From: Ramlibacter agri
Lineage (GTDB): Bacteria; Pseudomonadota; Gammaproteobacteria; Burkholderiales; Burkholderiaceae_C
Length of the DNA stretch: 48,980 bases
Assembly: GCF_012927085.1 (NCBI RefSeq)
Contig: NZ_JABBFX010000007.1
Location: 1-48,980, forward strand
Direction of reading: 5' to 3'
The notes under the pieces are model-generated. The model made no database searches and had not been told where the DNA came from. It was given only the letters and a program-made list of their open reading frames with translations. Positions 8,596 through 17,362 of this stretch are shown piece by piece. The translations under genes and the position numbers were made by a program. Position 1 is the stretch's first letter; the number at the start of each line of letters is the position of its first letter.

Positions 8596-10293
8596 TTGGG
8601 GCAGACAAGGGAAATCAGTTCATTCCTGGAGCGGAGCCGGTCGGTGTTCGTCGCGGCCGCCGGCTTCAGCTTCTTCGTGAACCTGCTGATGCTGGTTCCG
8701 TCCCTCTACATGATGCAGGTGTACGACCGCGTGCTCACGTCGCGCAACGTCGATACGCTGGTGATGCTCAGCCTGCTGGTGGTCTGCCTGTACGGGGTAC
8801 TGGCACTGATCGAGTGGGTACGGGCGCAGTTGCTGGCGAATGCGGGCGCAGCGCTGGACCAGGACCTCGCCCCCCGGCTGTTCGAGGCCTACGTGCGACA
8901 GCGTGCCCGCGACAAGGGCGCCGCTGCGGATTCCGCCTTTGCCGACGCGGCCGCCTTGCGCCAGTTCCTGACCGGCACCGCGCCCTTCGCCTTGTTCGAC
9001 GCGCCCTGGACGCCGGTGTTCCTGGTGGTCATGTGGGTGATGCACCCGGCGCTCGCGGGCGTGGCCGTGGTCGGGGCGCTGCTGCTGCTGGCACTGGCCT
9101 GGGCCAGCCACCGCATGGGCAGGAAGTCGCAGGAGCAAGGCAATGCGCTGCAGGCGGCGAACCAGCTGGCCGCCTTCGGCAGCGGGCGCAACCACGAGGC
9201 GGTCCTCGCGATGGGCATGCTGGGGCCGCTGCGGGAGCGCTGGCTGGCGCGGCAACGCGAGCTGGTGGACCTGCAGGCCGATGGCGCGCGGCGCGTCGGT
9301 GTGATCGCATCGGCCAGCCGGTTGATCCGCTTGCTGCAGCAGACTGCCACCTTGGCGGTCGGCGCCTACCTGGTCGTCAAGGGGCAGGCCTCGCCCGGCA
9401 TCATGATCGCCTCGTCGGTCCTGACCACCCGCGCGCTCGCCCCGCTGGACCAGGGCATCGCCTCGTGGCGGCAGTTCGTGGCGGCGCGCTCGGCCTGGTT
9501 CCGCCTCGACAGGCTGCTGCACCAGAACCCGCCGCAGCGCGAGCGGCTGCGCCTGCCGGCGTTGGAAGGCGAGGTGGCCATCGAGCAGCTCACGCTCGTT
9601 CCGCCGGGCGCTGCCGGGCCGGTTCTGGCGAACGTCGATTTCCGGATCAAGGCGGGAATGGCCGTGGCGGTGGTCGGCCCGTCCGGGTCGGGCAAGAGCT
9701 GCCTGGCGCGCGCGCTGACCGGCGTCTGGGTGCCGGCCAGCGGCACGGTCCGCCTCGATGGGGCCGCCATCTCCGACTGGGACGCGGCGCAGCTGGGCCC
9801 GGCGGTCGGCTACCTGCCACAAAGCATCGAACTGCTGGAAGGCACCGTCGCCGAAAACATCGCGCGCTTCGGCGAACAGGACGCGGACGAAGTGGTGGCC
9901 GCGGCCAGGGCGGCCGGCATCCATGATCTCATCCTGCGGCTGCCACAGGGTTACGAGAGCCCGGTGGGGCAGGACGGGCTGCGCCTGTCCGGCGGCCAGC
10001 GCCAGCGCCTCGCGCTGGCTCGCGCGTTGTATGGCCGGCCGAAGTTCATCGTGCTGGACGAGCCCAACTCGAACCTGGACGAGGAGGGCGAGCTCGCGCT
10101 GAAGGGAGCGCTGGCCGAGATGAAGGGCTGGGGAGCGACCGTCGTGGTCATCACCCACAGCCGCTCGCTGCTGGCCGGCACGGACGGCATCGTGGTGCTG
10201 AAGGAGGGCCGGCTCGCTGTGTACGGGCCAACCGCCACGGTGCTGAAGCAGGCCTTGGGCCCGCGTCCGGTTGCCAGGGAGGCTGTCGCATGA
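8596..10293 (+). CDS. Type I secretion ABC transporter, PrtD-type permease/ATPase
   Basis: Fused permease and ATPase that would drive export of the RTX protein through the inner membrane, together with the fusion protein encoded next and an outer-membrane TolC-like channel not in this window. The N-terminal half has the transmembrane region with the family motif YMMQVYDRVLTS. There is no C39 peptidase-like N-terminal domain, so it is PrtD-like, not HlyB-like. The nucleotide-binding half shows Walker A GPSGSGKS near residue 361, signature LSGGQRQR near 464, Walker B FIVLDEPNSNLD near 485 and a VITHS H-loop. The reading frame extends further upstream, but TTG at 8596 is chosen because AAGGAAGG (8581-8588) sits 7 bases before it and the resulting 565 residues match the family length. 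Confidence 0.92.
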   Translation: MGQTREISSFLERSRSVFVAAAGFSFFVNLLMLVPSLYMMQVYDRVLTSRNVDTLVMLSLLVVCLYGVLALIEWVRAQLLANAGAALDQDLAPRLFEAYVRQRARDKGAAADSAFADAAALRQFLTGTAPFALFDAPWTPVFLVVMWVMHPALAGVAVVGALLLLALAWASHRMGRKSQEQGNALQAANQLAAFGSGRNHEAVLAMGMLGPLRERWLARQRELVDLQADGARRVGVIASASRLIRLLQQTATLAVGAYLVVKGQASPGIMIASSVLTTRALAPLDQGIASWRQFVAARSAWFRLDRLLHQNPPQRERLRLPALEGEVAIEQLTLVPPGAAGPVLANVDFRIKAGMAVAVVGPSGSGKSCLARALTGVWVPASGTVRLDGAAISDWDAAQLGPAVGYLPQSIELLEGTVAENIARFGEQDADEVVAAARAAGIHDLILRLPQGYESPVGQDGLRLSGGQRQRLALARALYGRPKFIVLDEPNSNLDEEGELALKGALAEMKGWGATVVVITHSRSLLAGTDGIVVLKEGRLAVYGPTATVLKQALGPRPVAREAVA

Positions 10294-11588
10294 ACGAGCC
10301 CTTGCGTTACGACAGCCGCCGCCTGATCCGCTTCGGCGCCGGCGTGATCCTGGCGTCTTTCGGCGTGTTCGGCGTCTGGGCCGCCGTGGCCCCGCTGGAC
10401 GAAGGCGTGCAGGCGCCGGGCGTGGTGCAGACCGAATCCAAGCGCAAGCCGATCCAGCACCCGGTGACCGCGGTCATCTCGAAAGTCTTCGTGCGGGAAG
10501 GCCAGGCCGTGCGGGCGGGCGAGACCCTGGTGCAGCTGGACGACTCGCAGGTCGGGGCCAGCTACCTGGCCTCGCTGTCGCAGTACCTCGCGCTCAAGGC
10601 GACCGAGAGCCGGCTGGCTGCCGAGAGCGTGCGCGCCGGCGACATCAACTTCCCGCCAGAGCTGCTGTCCGGGGAGCACAGCGAGCCGGCGCGCGAATAC
10701 ATTGCCCGCGAGCGCAAGCTGTTCGCCACCCGCCGCGCCGCGCTGGCCGCCGACATCCAGGTGCTGGAACAGTCGGTGCAGTCGGCCCGCGAGCAGGAGA
10801 AGGCCTATTCGGCGCAGCTGCAAGGCCGGCGCACGCAGCAGGAACTGATCGACCAGCAGCTGAAGTCCACGCGCGAACTGGCGGCGGCCGGATTCGTGTC
10901 GAAGAACAAGCTGCTGGAGGAAGAACGGACCGCCGTGGAGGTGGGCGCGCAGGTGAACGAGCTGGTGGCCAACATCGACCGCAGCCGGGCCAACATCACC
11001 GAGCTCACCCTGCGCATCGCGCAGCGCCAGCGCGAATTCGCGCGCGACGTCGATGCCTCGGCCGCAGACGTCCGCAAGGAGCTGGGCGGCGTAAGCGAGC
11101 GCCTGACTGGCGCCCGCGCGGAGCTGCGCCGCACCCGCATCGTCTCGCCGACCGATGGCACCGTGGTCGGACTGGCCATCCAGGCCCCCGGAGCCGTGGT
11201 ACCCGAAGGCTCCAGGATCATGGACATCGTGCCGGTCCATGAAGGGCTCCTCATCGAGGCCATGGTGCCGCCCGACGTGGTGGACCACGTGCATGGCGGC
11301 CTGGCGGCTGACGTGCGCTTCACCGGCTTTCCCGACCTGCCTTTCCTGGCGGTCGATGGCCGCGTGCTGTCGGTGTCGGCGGACCGGATCGAGCAGCAAG
11401 GTGACCGACCGGCGCACTTCCTGGCCCGGGTAGAGATCACGCCGGCCGGGTGGAAGGAGCTGGGCAAGCGCCGCTTGCAGCCCGGCATGACCGCGGAAGT
11501 GATGATCAAGACCGGCGAGCGGACCCTGCTGGCCTACCTGATGAAGCCGTTGGTGCGCCGCACCGCGGGTGCGATGACCGAGTTCTAG
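10290..11588 (+). CDS. HlyD-family type I secretion membrane-fusion protein (PrtE-type)
   Basis: Periplasmic adaptor of 432 residues linking the ABC exporter to the outer-membrane channel. A single membrane segment lies at about residues 11-32 (GAGVILASFGVFGVW). It is followed by a biotinyl-lipoyl-like half (GVVQTESKRKPIQHPV), a long coiled-coil hairpin rich in E, Q and R (about residues 95-285), and a C-terminal beta-barrel half with RTRIVSPTDGTVVGL. The start ATG overlaps the transporter stop as ATGA, so the two are translationally coupled. The gene ends 11 bases before the stop of the convergent ABC-F gene. Confidence 0.93.
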   Translation: MNEPLRYDSRRLIRFGAGVILASFGVFGVWAAVAPLDEGVQAPGVVQTESKRKPIQHPVTAVISKVFVREGQAVRAGETLVQLDDSQVGASYLASLSQYLALKATESRLAAESVRAGDINFPPELLSGEHSEPAREYIARERKLFATRRAALAADIQVLEQSVQSAREQEKAYSAQLQGRRTQQELIDQQLKSTRELAAAGFVSKNKLLEEERTAVEVGAQVNELVANIDRSRANITELTLRIAQRQREFARDVDASAADVRKELGGVSERLTGARAELRRTRIVSPTDGTVVGLAIQAPGAVVPEGSRIMDIVPVHEGLLIEAMVPPDVVDHVHGGLAADVRFTGFPDLPFLAVDGRVLSVSADRIEQQGDRPAHFLARVEITPAGWKELGKRRLQPGMTAEVMIKTGERTLLAYLMKPLVRRTAGAMTEF

Positions 11589-11592
11589 GCGC

Positions 11593-11618
11593 GGCTGCCT
11601 CAGGCGCCCCCGGCAGCC
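11593..11618. terminator. Weak hairpin between convergent HlyD-type and yheS genes
   Basis: GGCTGCC (11593-11599) and GGCAGCC (11612-11618) could form a 7-bp stem with a 12-base loop spanning the 3' end of yheS. There is no T-tract, so the terminator role is uncertain. Confidence 0.25.
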
Positions 11619-13537
11619 TCCGCCGCCTCGATCTCGCCGCTCAACTCCAGCCAGCGCTCCTCCAGCGTCTCGAGCTCGTCGCCGATGGCTTTCAGCCGCC
11701 GGCCCGCGTCGGCGATCTCCGCCGGCGGCAAGGGCGTGGCCAGGCGCGCTTCCAGCGCCACCTTTTCCGGCTCCAGCGTGGCCATGCGCAGCTCGGCCTG
11801 CTGCAGCTCCTTCTTCAGCGGCTTCAGGCGCGCCTGCAAGGCCTGGCGCTGCTGCGCCAGCAGCTTGCGCTGTTCCTGCGGGTTGACGCGCGGCTCGTTC
11901 GTGGCCGGCCCACTTTGTGCGGCCACCTGCTCGCGCAGTCGGCGCGACTCTTCCAGCAGGTAGCGCTGGTAGTCGTCGAGGTCGCCGTCGAAGGGCGCCA
12001 CGCCGCCGCGGCCGACGAGCCAGAACTCGTCGCACACGGCGCGCAGCAGCGCGCGGTCGTGGCTGACCAGCATCACAGTGCCTTCGAACTCGTTGAGCGC
12101 CATCGAGAGCGCCTCGCGCGTGGCCAGGTCCAGGTGGTTGGTCGGTTCGTCCAGCAGCAGCAGGTTGGGGCGCTGCCAGACGATCATCGCCAGCACCAGC
12201 CGCGCCTTCTCGCCGCCGCTCATGGAGCCCACGGCCTGCGACACCATGTCGCCGGTGAAGAGGAACTGGCCCAGGTAGTTGCGCAGGTCCTGCTCGCGGT
12301 CCGACTGGCCGGTGGCGGCCGCCAGCTCGCGCGCCAGGCGCACCATGTGCTCCAGCGGCGTGTCCTGCGGGCGCAGCACGTCCAGTTCCTGCTGCGCGAA
12401 GTAGCCGATCGCCAGGCCCTTGCCTTCGGTCACGCGGCCCGCCAGCGGCGGCATGGTGCGCGCGATGGTCTTCACCAAGGTCGACTTGCCCTGGCCGTTG
12501 GCGCCCAGGATGCCGATGCGCTGGCCGGCCAGCACGGAGCGGCTCACGTCGCGCAGGATCACCTTGTCGCCGTAGCCGAAAGCCGCATCCTGGATCGCCA
12601 GCATCGGGTTCGGCAGGTTCTGCGGCTCCTTGAACTCGAAGGTGAATTCCGCGTCGGCGAGCACCGGCGCGATCTTCTCCATGCGTTCCAGCGCCTTCAC
12701 GCGGCTCTGCGCCTGCTTGGCCTTGGTCGCCTTGGCCTTGAAGCGGTCGATGAACTTCTGCAGGTGCGCGATCTTGTCCTGCTGCTTCGCGTAGGCGGAC
12801 TGCTGCAGCTCCAGCTGCTGCGCGCGCAGCAGCTCGAAGGCGCTGTAGTTGCCGCCGTAGCGCGTGAGCTGCTGGTTTGCAATGTGGATCGTCACGTTGG
12901 TCACCGCATCGAGGAACTCGCGGTCGTGGCTGATCACCACCAGCGTGCCGGTGTAGCGTTGCAGCCAGCCTTCCAGCCAGACCAGGGCGTCCAGGTCCAG
13001 GTGGTTGGTGGGTTCGTCCAGCAGCAGCAGGTCCGAAGGCGCCATCAGCGCGCGGGCCAGCTGCAGGCGCATGCGCCAGCCGCCGGAGAAGCTGTTGACG
13101 GGCCGCTCCAGTTCGTCCGGCTTGAAACCCAGGCCCAGGATCAGCGACTGCGCGCGCGGTGCGGCGTCGTGCGACCCGGCGTCGGCCAGGTCGGAGTGCG
13201 CGTGGGCGATGGCGATGCCGTCGCCACTGGCCTCTGCGGCGGCAAGCTGCTCGTGCAGTTCCACCAGGCGCGTGTCGCCGGCCAGCACGAAGCCGGTGGC
13301 CGACTCCTCGGTCTCCGGCATGTTCTGCGCGACCTGCGCGATGCGCCATTGCGAGGGCATGGCGAAGTCGCCGCTGTCCTCGTGCAGTTGCCCGGTCAGC
13401 AGGGCGAACAGGGTCGACTTGCCGGCGCCGTTGCGGCCGACCAGGCCCACCTTCTCGCCGGGGTTGATCGTGACCGAGACGCCGTCCAGCAGCACCTTGG
13501 CGCCACGGCGCAAGGTGACGTTGCGCAGCGTGATCAC
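11600..13537 (-). CDS. yheS: ABC-F family ATPase, YheS-like
   Basis: A soluble twin-ATPase of the ABC-F family, whose members act on the ribosome and not in transport. The 645 residues carry Walker A GRNGAGKST, signature FSGGWRMRL and Walker B LLLLDEPTNHLDLD in domain 1. A linker rich in K, Q and R (FIDRFKAKATKAKQAQSR) matches the ABC-F P-site-tRNA-interaction region. Domain 2 has GANGQGKST and MSGGEKARL, and a C-terminal coiled coil follows residue 520. The N-terminus and linker read like E. coli YheS. Start is GTG at 13537; its GTGA overlaps the stop of the upstream PLP-enzyme gene, so it is coupled to it. No metabolic link between the two is evident. Confidence 0.9.
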   Translation of the reverse strand: MITLRNVTLRRGAKVLLDGVSVTINPGEKVGLVGRNGAGKSTLFALLTGQLHEDSGDFAMPSQWRIAQVAQNMPETEESATGFVLAGDTRLVELHEQLAAAEASGDGIAIAHAHSDLADAGSHDAAPRAQSLILGLGFKPDELERPVNSFSGGWRMRLQLARALMAPSDLLLLDEPTNHLDLDALVWLEGWLQRYTGTLVVISHDREFLDAVTNVTIHIANQQLTRYGGNYSAFELLRAQQLELQQSAYAKQQDKIAHLQKFIDRFKAKATKAKQAQSRVKALERMEKIAPVLADAEFTFEFKEPQNLPNPMLAIQDAAFGYGDKVILRDVSRSVLAGQRIGILGANGQGKSTLVKTIARTMPPLAGRVTEGKGLAIGYFAQQELDVLRPQDTPLEHMVRLARELAAATGQSDREQDLRNYLGQFLFTGDMVSQAVGSMSGGEKARLVLAMIVWQRPNLLLLDEPTNHLDLATREALSMALNEFEGTVMLVSHDRALLRAVCDEFWLVGRGGVAPFDGDLDDYQRYLLEESRRLREQVAAQSGPATNEPRVNPQEQRKLLAQQRQALQARLKPLKKELQQAELRMATLEPEKVALEARLATPLPPAEIADAGRRLKAIGDELETLEERWLELSGEIEAAEAAGGA

Positions 13538-14772
13538 TTGTTCAGCTTGGCCAAGGCTTGCGCAAAATCGTCCAGCAGGTCCTGCGTGGCTTCGATGCCC
13601 AGCGACACGCGGACCAGCGACTCCGCGATGTCCATGCTTTGCCGCATCTCCTGGCCCATCTCCCAGAAGATGGTCAGCGCCGCGGGCAGGGCCAGCGTGC
13701 GGTTGTCGCCCAGGTGGCTGGACTTGATGACCAGCTGCAGTTCATTCAACAGCGCCACGGGGCTCACGCCATCCACGGTCTCGAAGCTGAGCAGGCCGCC
13801 GAAGCCGCTGAACAGCTCGCTGGCCCGCGCATGCTGCGCGTGGCTGGCGAGGCCCGGGTAGTGCACCTTGCGGACCAGCGGCTGCTGCTCCAGGAAGCGC
13901 GCCAGGGCGAGCGCGTTGGCGTTGGTGCGCTCCATGCGCAGGCCCAGCGTCTCGGCGCCGGCGGCGATGCGGTGGCCGTGTTCGGACGACAGCGTGCCGC
14001 CCAGGTCGCGCAGGCCCTTCTTGCGGATCTGCAGCAGGCCCCAGGCCGTGGGCGGTCCCTTGCGGTAGTTAGGGTACAGGTTGACGTACTGGTCCCAGTC
14101 GAACAGGCCGGTGTCGGACACCGAGCCGCCCAGCGCGTTGCCGTGGCCGCAGATGCCCTTGGACAGCGAGTGGATCACGAGGGACGCACCGACGCTCTTG
14201 GGACGGAACAATTGCGGCGTGGTCAGCGTGTTGTCGACGATGTAGACGATGCCGCGCGCCTGGCAGACCTTGCCGATGCCGGCCAAGTCAGCCACTTGCG
14301 TGCGCGGATTGGCGATGGTCTCGACGAACACCATGCGGGTCTCGGGGCGCAGCGCCGCTTCGACGTTCTTCGCCTCGGTCGCGTCGACCAGGGTCACCTC
14401 GCAGCCCATCTGGCTCAGCGTGTTGAACCAGCTGGCCGTGTTGCCGAACAGGAAACGGCTGGCCACGACGTGGTCGCCCTTCTTCAACAGCGCCACCATG
14501 GTGGAAATGATGGCGGCCATGCCGCTGGCGAAGCTGACCGTGCCGACGGCTTCTTCCATCAGCGTGACCTTGGCCTCCAGCGCGGCGGTGGTGGGGTTGC
14601 CCTGGCGGCCGTAGACGTAGCCGCTCTTGTCGCCCTGGAAGACGGAGACCAGGTCTTCGGCGCGTTCGTAGCCATAGCCGGTGGCGATGTGCAGGGGCTT
14701 GTGGGTGGCACCGTGCTCGATGCCGGCCGCGCGGTCGGCGTGGAGGATGCGGGTGGAAAGGTCGCGGGTCAT
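13534..14772 (-). CDS. Cys/Met-metabolism PLP enzyme (cystathionine gamma-synthase / sulfhydrylase family)
   Basis: PLP-dependent gamma-replacement or gamma-elimination enzyme of 412 residues. It shows the family motifs YVYGRQGNPTTAALE, VFVETIANPRTQVADL and the PLP-lysine region IHSLSKGICGHGNALGG, where the usual H-S-A-T-K-Y is replaced by H-S-L-S-K-G. The N-terminal HADRAAGIEHGATHKPLH is typical of O-acetyl- or O-succinylhomoserine-using members. The exact substrate cannot be read from the sequence: sulfhydrylase, cystathionine gamma-synthase or a lyase are all possible. The ATG at 14772 overlaps the LysR stop in TAATG, so regulator and enzyme are coupled. The reading frame is open further upstream, but that part is antisense-like and lacks family similarity. 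Confidence 0.87.
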   Translation of the reverse strand: MTRDLSTRILHADRAAGIEHGATHKPLHIATGYGYERAEDLVSVFQGDKSGYVYGRQGNPTTAALEAKVTLMEEAVGTVSFASGMAAIISTMVALLKKGDHVVASRFLFGNTASWFNTLSQMGCEVTLVDATEAKNVEAALRPETRMVFVETIANPRTQVADLAGIGKVCQARGIVYIVDNTLTTPQLFRPKSVGASLVIHSLSKGICGHGNALGGSVSDTGLFDWDQYVNLYPNYRKGPPTAWGLLQIRKKGLRDLGGTLSSEHGHRIAAGAETLGLRMERTNANALALARFLEQQPLVRKVHYPGLASHAQHARASELFSGFGGLLSFETVDGVSPVALLNELQLVIKSSHLGDNRTLALPAALTIFWEMGQEMRQSMDIAESLVRVSLGIEATQDLLDDFAQALAKLNK

Positions 14773-15677
14773 TACGGGGATTTTCGCAGGTCTGGAGCCG
14801 CCGGATCGGCAAGGAGGGATTGGGCGAGGCGGCGGGCGTTCAAGGGCAGGGCGGAGAGGCTGCGCGCGCACAGCAGCAGCTGGCGTTCGGCCCAGGGTTC
14901 GGCGATCGCAATGAAGCGCGGCGCGCCCCGGCCCGTTTGCCTTTGCGCCACCGCGGCGGGCACGACGCCGACGCCCACGCCTTGCTCCACCATGCGGCAG
15001 ACGGCCTCGAAGCTGCCGACGCGCACCCGCAGCGCCAGCCGCCGGCCCGCCTTGGCCGCCACGTGGTCCTGCAGCGGGTTGCCTGCGGCCAGGCCGACGA
15101 AGGCATCGCCGGCAGCCTCGGCCAAGGCGATGCGCTTGCGGCGCGCCAGCGCATGGCCGGCGGGCACGGCCAGCACCAGCGGATCGGGCCGGAAGGGGAA
15201 ACTTTCGAGGCCTGCGACGTCGGCCACGTCGGTGACCACGCCCAGGTCGCAGCGGCCGGCGCGCAGGGCGGCGACGATGTCTTCGCTGCTGCGCTCCTCC
15301 ACGTCCAGGGTCACCCGCGGGTAGGCCGCCAGGAAGCGCGCCAGCGGCCCCGGCAGGTGTTCCGCCATGGCGGTGGTGTTGCACAGCAGGCGCACGTGGC
15401 CGCTGAGGCCTGCGCCGTACTCGCCCAGTTCACCGCGCAGGCGCTCCATCTGCTCCAGCACCAGGCGCGCGTGGTGCACCAGCGTGTGGCCGGCGTCGGT
15501 GGGCCGGACGCCTTGCGGCGAGCGATCCAGCAGCGGCGCGCCCAGCGCATCCTCCATCGCCAGCACGCGCTGGCTGGCGGAGGCCAGGGTCATGTGCGTG
15601 CGCGCGGCGCCGCCGGTGATGCTGCCGGCCTCCACGATGTTGGCGAACAGGCGCAGGTCGGTGAGGTCGAAGCGCAT
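14772..15677 (-). CDS. LysR-family transcriptional regulator
   Basis: 301 residues with an N-terminal winged helix-turn-helix (residues about 1-60, LRLFANIVEAGSITGGAAR and LEDAL-like MEDALGAPLLDRSP) followed by a two-lobed effector domain (HVRLLCNTTAMAEHLPGPL onward). It is the first gene of a minus-strand unit with the PLP enzyme, sharing TAATG, and is divergent from the TauE/SafE permease with a 96-base gap. LysR proteins usually act on the divergent or adjacent gene, so either neighbour may be its target. The effector is unknown. Confidence 0.9.
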   Translation of the reverse strand: MRFDLTDLRLFANIVEAGSITGGAARTHMTLASASQRVLAMEDALGAPLLDRSPQGVRPTDAGHTLVHHARLVLEQMERLRGELGEYGAGLSGHVRLLCNTTAMAEHLPGPLARFLAAYPRVTLDVEERSSEDIVAALRAGRCDLGVVTDVADVAGLESFPFRPDPLVLAVPAGHALARRKRIALAEAAGDAFVGLAAGNPLQDHVAAKAGRRLALRVRVGSFEAVCRMVEQGVGVGVVPAAVAQRQTGRGAPRFIAIAEPWAERQLLLCARSLSALPLNARRLAQSLLADPAAPDLRKSP

Positions 15678-15773
15678 GGACGCAAGTTAGCACGGCGGGG
15701 CTCAGGCAGTGCCTGAGGCCGGGTGTGCGACTTCCGCATTGGCGGCGCCGCCTGCCGGCGCGAGACTCGCCGC

Positions 15774-16538
15774 ATGCAGATGGAAATCGAAGTCGCGGCG
15801 GCCGCAGTGTTCGTGCTGGCCGGTGTCGTCAAGGGTGTCATCGGCCTCGGCTTGCCGACGCTCTCGATGGCGCTGCTGGCCCTGTGGATGCCGCCGGCCG
15901 CCGCGGCGGCCTTGCTGGTCGTGCCTTCGCTCGTGACCAACGTGCTGCAGATGCGGCCCTGGAGCAGCCTGGGCCGCACGCTGCGCAGGCTGGGCGGCTT
16001 GCAGGTGGGCATCGTCGTAGGCACGTTGGCCGGGGCCTGGGCTTTCGACGGGCTGGCCAGCGAGATCGCGGCCGAGGCCCTGGGCGTCGCGCTGGTGGCC
16101 TATGCGGCCTGGGGCCTGCTGGGACGTCCCGTCGAAGTCCCCCTGCGCCACGAAGCCTGGCTGGGCCCGCTGTGCGGCGTCGTGACCGGCGCCATCACCG
16201 CCTGGACCGGCGTCTTCGTGCTGCCCGCCGTCATCTACCTGCAAGGCCTGCGCCTGGAGCGCGACGACCTGGTGCAGGCCATGGGCATCTGCTTCACGAC
16301 TTCGACCTTGGCGCTGGGCGCGGTGCTGCTGCTGCAGGGCCGCTATCCGGCGGCCGCGGCCGGCACTTCGGTCGTGATGCTGCTGCCCGCACTGGCCGGC
16401 ATGGCTCTTGGCCAATGGGTGCGCCAGCGCCTGCCGCTGGCGGTCTTCCGCCGCTGCTTCTTCTTCGGCCTCGCGGTGCTGGGCGGCTACGACGCGCTGA
16501 GGGCCCCGATCGCTTCCCTCGTGAGCAGCAGCACCTGA
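15774..16538 (+). CDS. TauE/SafE family (DUF81) membrane permease
   Basis: A 254-residue integral membrane protein with about seven or eight hydrophobic segments. The N-terminal VFVLAGVVKGVIGLGLPTLS and the repeated internal GPLCGVVTGAITAWTGVFV are the two conserved half-motifs of the TauE/SafE family, which moves sulfite, sulfoacetate or other organic anions. The start is set at ATG 15774 (M-Q-M-E-I-E); ATG 15780 is equally possible, and the longer frame from 15723 adds a charged stretch that does not fit. The 3' end overlaps the end of convergent prmB by 52 bases. It is divergent from the LysR gene, which may control it. The substrate is unknown. Confidence 0.85.
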   Translation: MQMEIEVAAAAVFVLAGVVKGVIGLGLPTLSMALLALWMPPAAAAALLVVPSLVTNVLQMRPWSSLGRTLRRLGGLQVGIVVGTLAGAWAFDGLASEIAAEALGVALVAYAAWGLLGRPVEVPLRHEAWLGPLCGVVTGAITAWTGVFVLPAVIYLQGLRLERDDLVQAMGICFTTSTLALGAVLLLQGRYPAAAAGTSVVMLLPALAGMALGQWVRQRLPLAVFRRCFFFGLAVLGGYDALRAPIASLVSSST

Positions 16539-17362
16539 TCGTCGCCGGCGCTGGTCTCCAGCCACACCGCTTCCAGGCGCGGGAACGCCTGCTCGAAGTT
16601 TTCGCGCTCGTTGCCGATCTCCAGTACCAGCACGGCATGCGGGCTCATGCGGGAAGGCGCGTCGCGCAGCAGGGCGCGGATGAAGTCCATGCCGTCGCTG
16701 CCGCCATGCAGCGCCAGCTCCGGTTCCGCGCGGTACTCCGCCGGCAGCGCCGCCATGCTCGTTGCGTTGACGTACGGCGGGTTGCAGAGAATCAGGTCGT
16801 AGGGGCCGGGCAGGGCGGTGAGGCCGTCCGATTGCAGCAGCTGGATGCGCTGCTGCAGTCCGTGCTTCTCCACGTTGATGCCGGCCACCGCCAGCGCGTC
16901 GTCCGAGATGTCGGCGGCGTCGACCTGCACGTCCGGGTAGGCCATGGCGGCCAGCACGGCGAGGCTGCCGTTGCCGGTGCACAGGTCCAGCACCTTCTCC
17001 GTGCGTTCGCTCAGCCAGGCGTCGATGGTGCCGTGGGCCAGCAGCTCCGCGATGAAGCTGCGCGGCACGATGGCCCGTTCATCCACGTAGAAGGGCACGC
17101 CCTGCAGCCAGGCCTCGCGCGTGAGGTAGGCCGCGGGCTTGCGGGTGGCGATGCGCTGCTGCAGCAGCTCGCGCGCCGCAGCCTCTTCGTGCGGCAGCAG
17201 CACGCGCTCGGCATGGGCATCCAGTTCGTCCAGCGGCAGGCCCAGGTGCCACAGCACCAGCCACACCGCTTCGTCGGAGGCGTTGGTGGTGCCGTGGCCG
17301 AAGCTCACGCCGGCCGTTTCCAGCTCGCCGGCCAGCTGTTCGACGAGCGCGATCAGCTTCAT
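16487..17362 (-). CDS. prmB: 50S ribosomal protein L3 N5-glutamine methyltransferase
   Basis: A SAM-dependent methyltransferase of 291 residues that modifies a glutamine of ribosomal protein L3. It shows the SAM-binding motif [14 protein letters not shown] and the catalytic CNPPYV. The segment [16 protein letters not shown] separates PrmB-type from release-factor PrmC-type enzymes. The N-terminal helical domain is present. ATG 17362 overlaps the dapE stop as ATGA, so it is the last gene of the dap operon. Its 3' end overlaps the convergent TauE/SafE gene by 52 bases, leaving no intergenic space. Confidence 0.93.
   Translation of the reverse strand: MKLIALVEQLAGELETAGVSFGHGTTNASDEAVWLVLWHLGLPLDELDAHAERVLLPHEEAAARELLQQRIATRKPAAYLTREAWLQGVPFYVDERAIVPRSFIAELLAHGTIDAWLSERTEKVLDLCTGNGSLAVLAAMAYPDVQVDAADISDDALAVAGINVEKHGLQQRIQLLQSDGLTALPGPYDLILCNPPYVNATSMAALPAEYRAEPELALHGGSDGMDFIRALLRDAPSRMSPHAVLVLEIGNERENFEQAFPRLEAVWLETSAGDDQVLLLTREAIGALSAS

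Noticed and set aside
9951..13349. A 1,132-codon minus-strand frame
   Set aside because: It crosses two plus-strand secretion genes and is antisense or out of frame to yheS. Its composition is that of shadow frames, with no recognisable domain.
11450..13861. A long plus-strand frame opposite yheS
   Set aside because: It is antisense to a gene with complete ABC-F motifs and is rich in L/Q/H/R runs typical of complement frames in GC-rich DNA.
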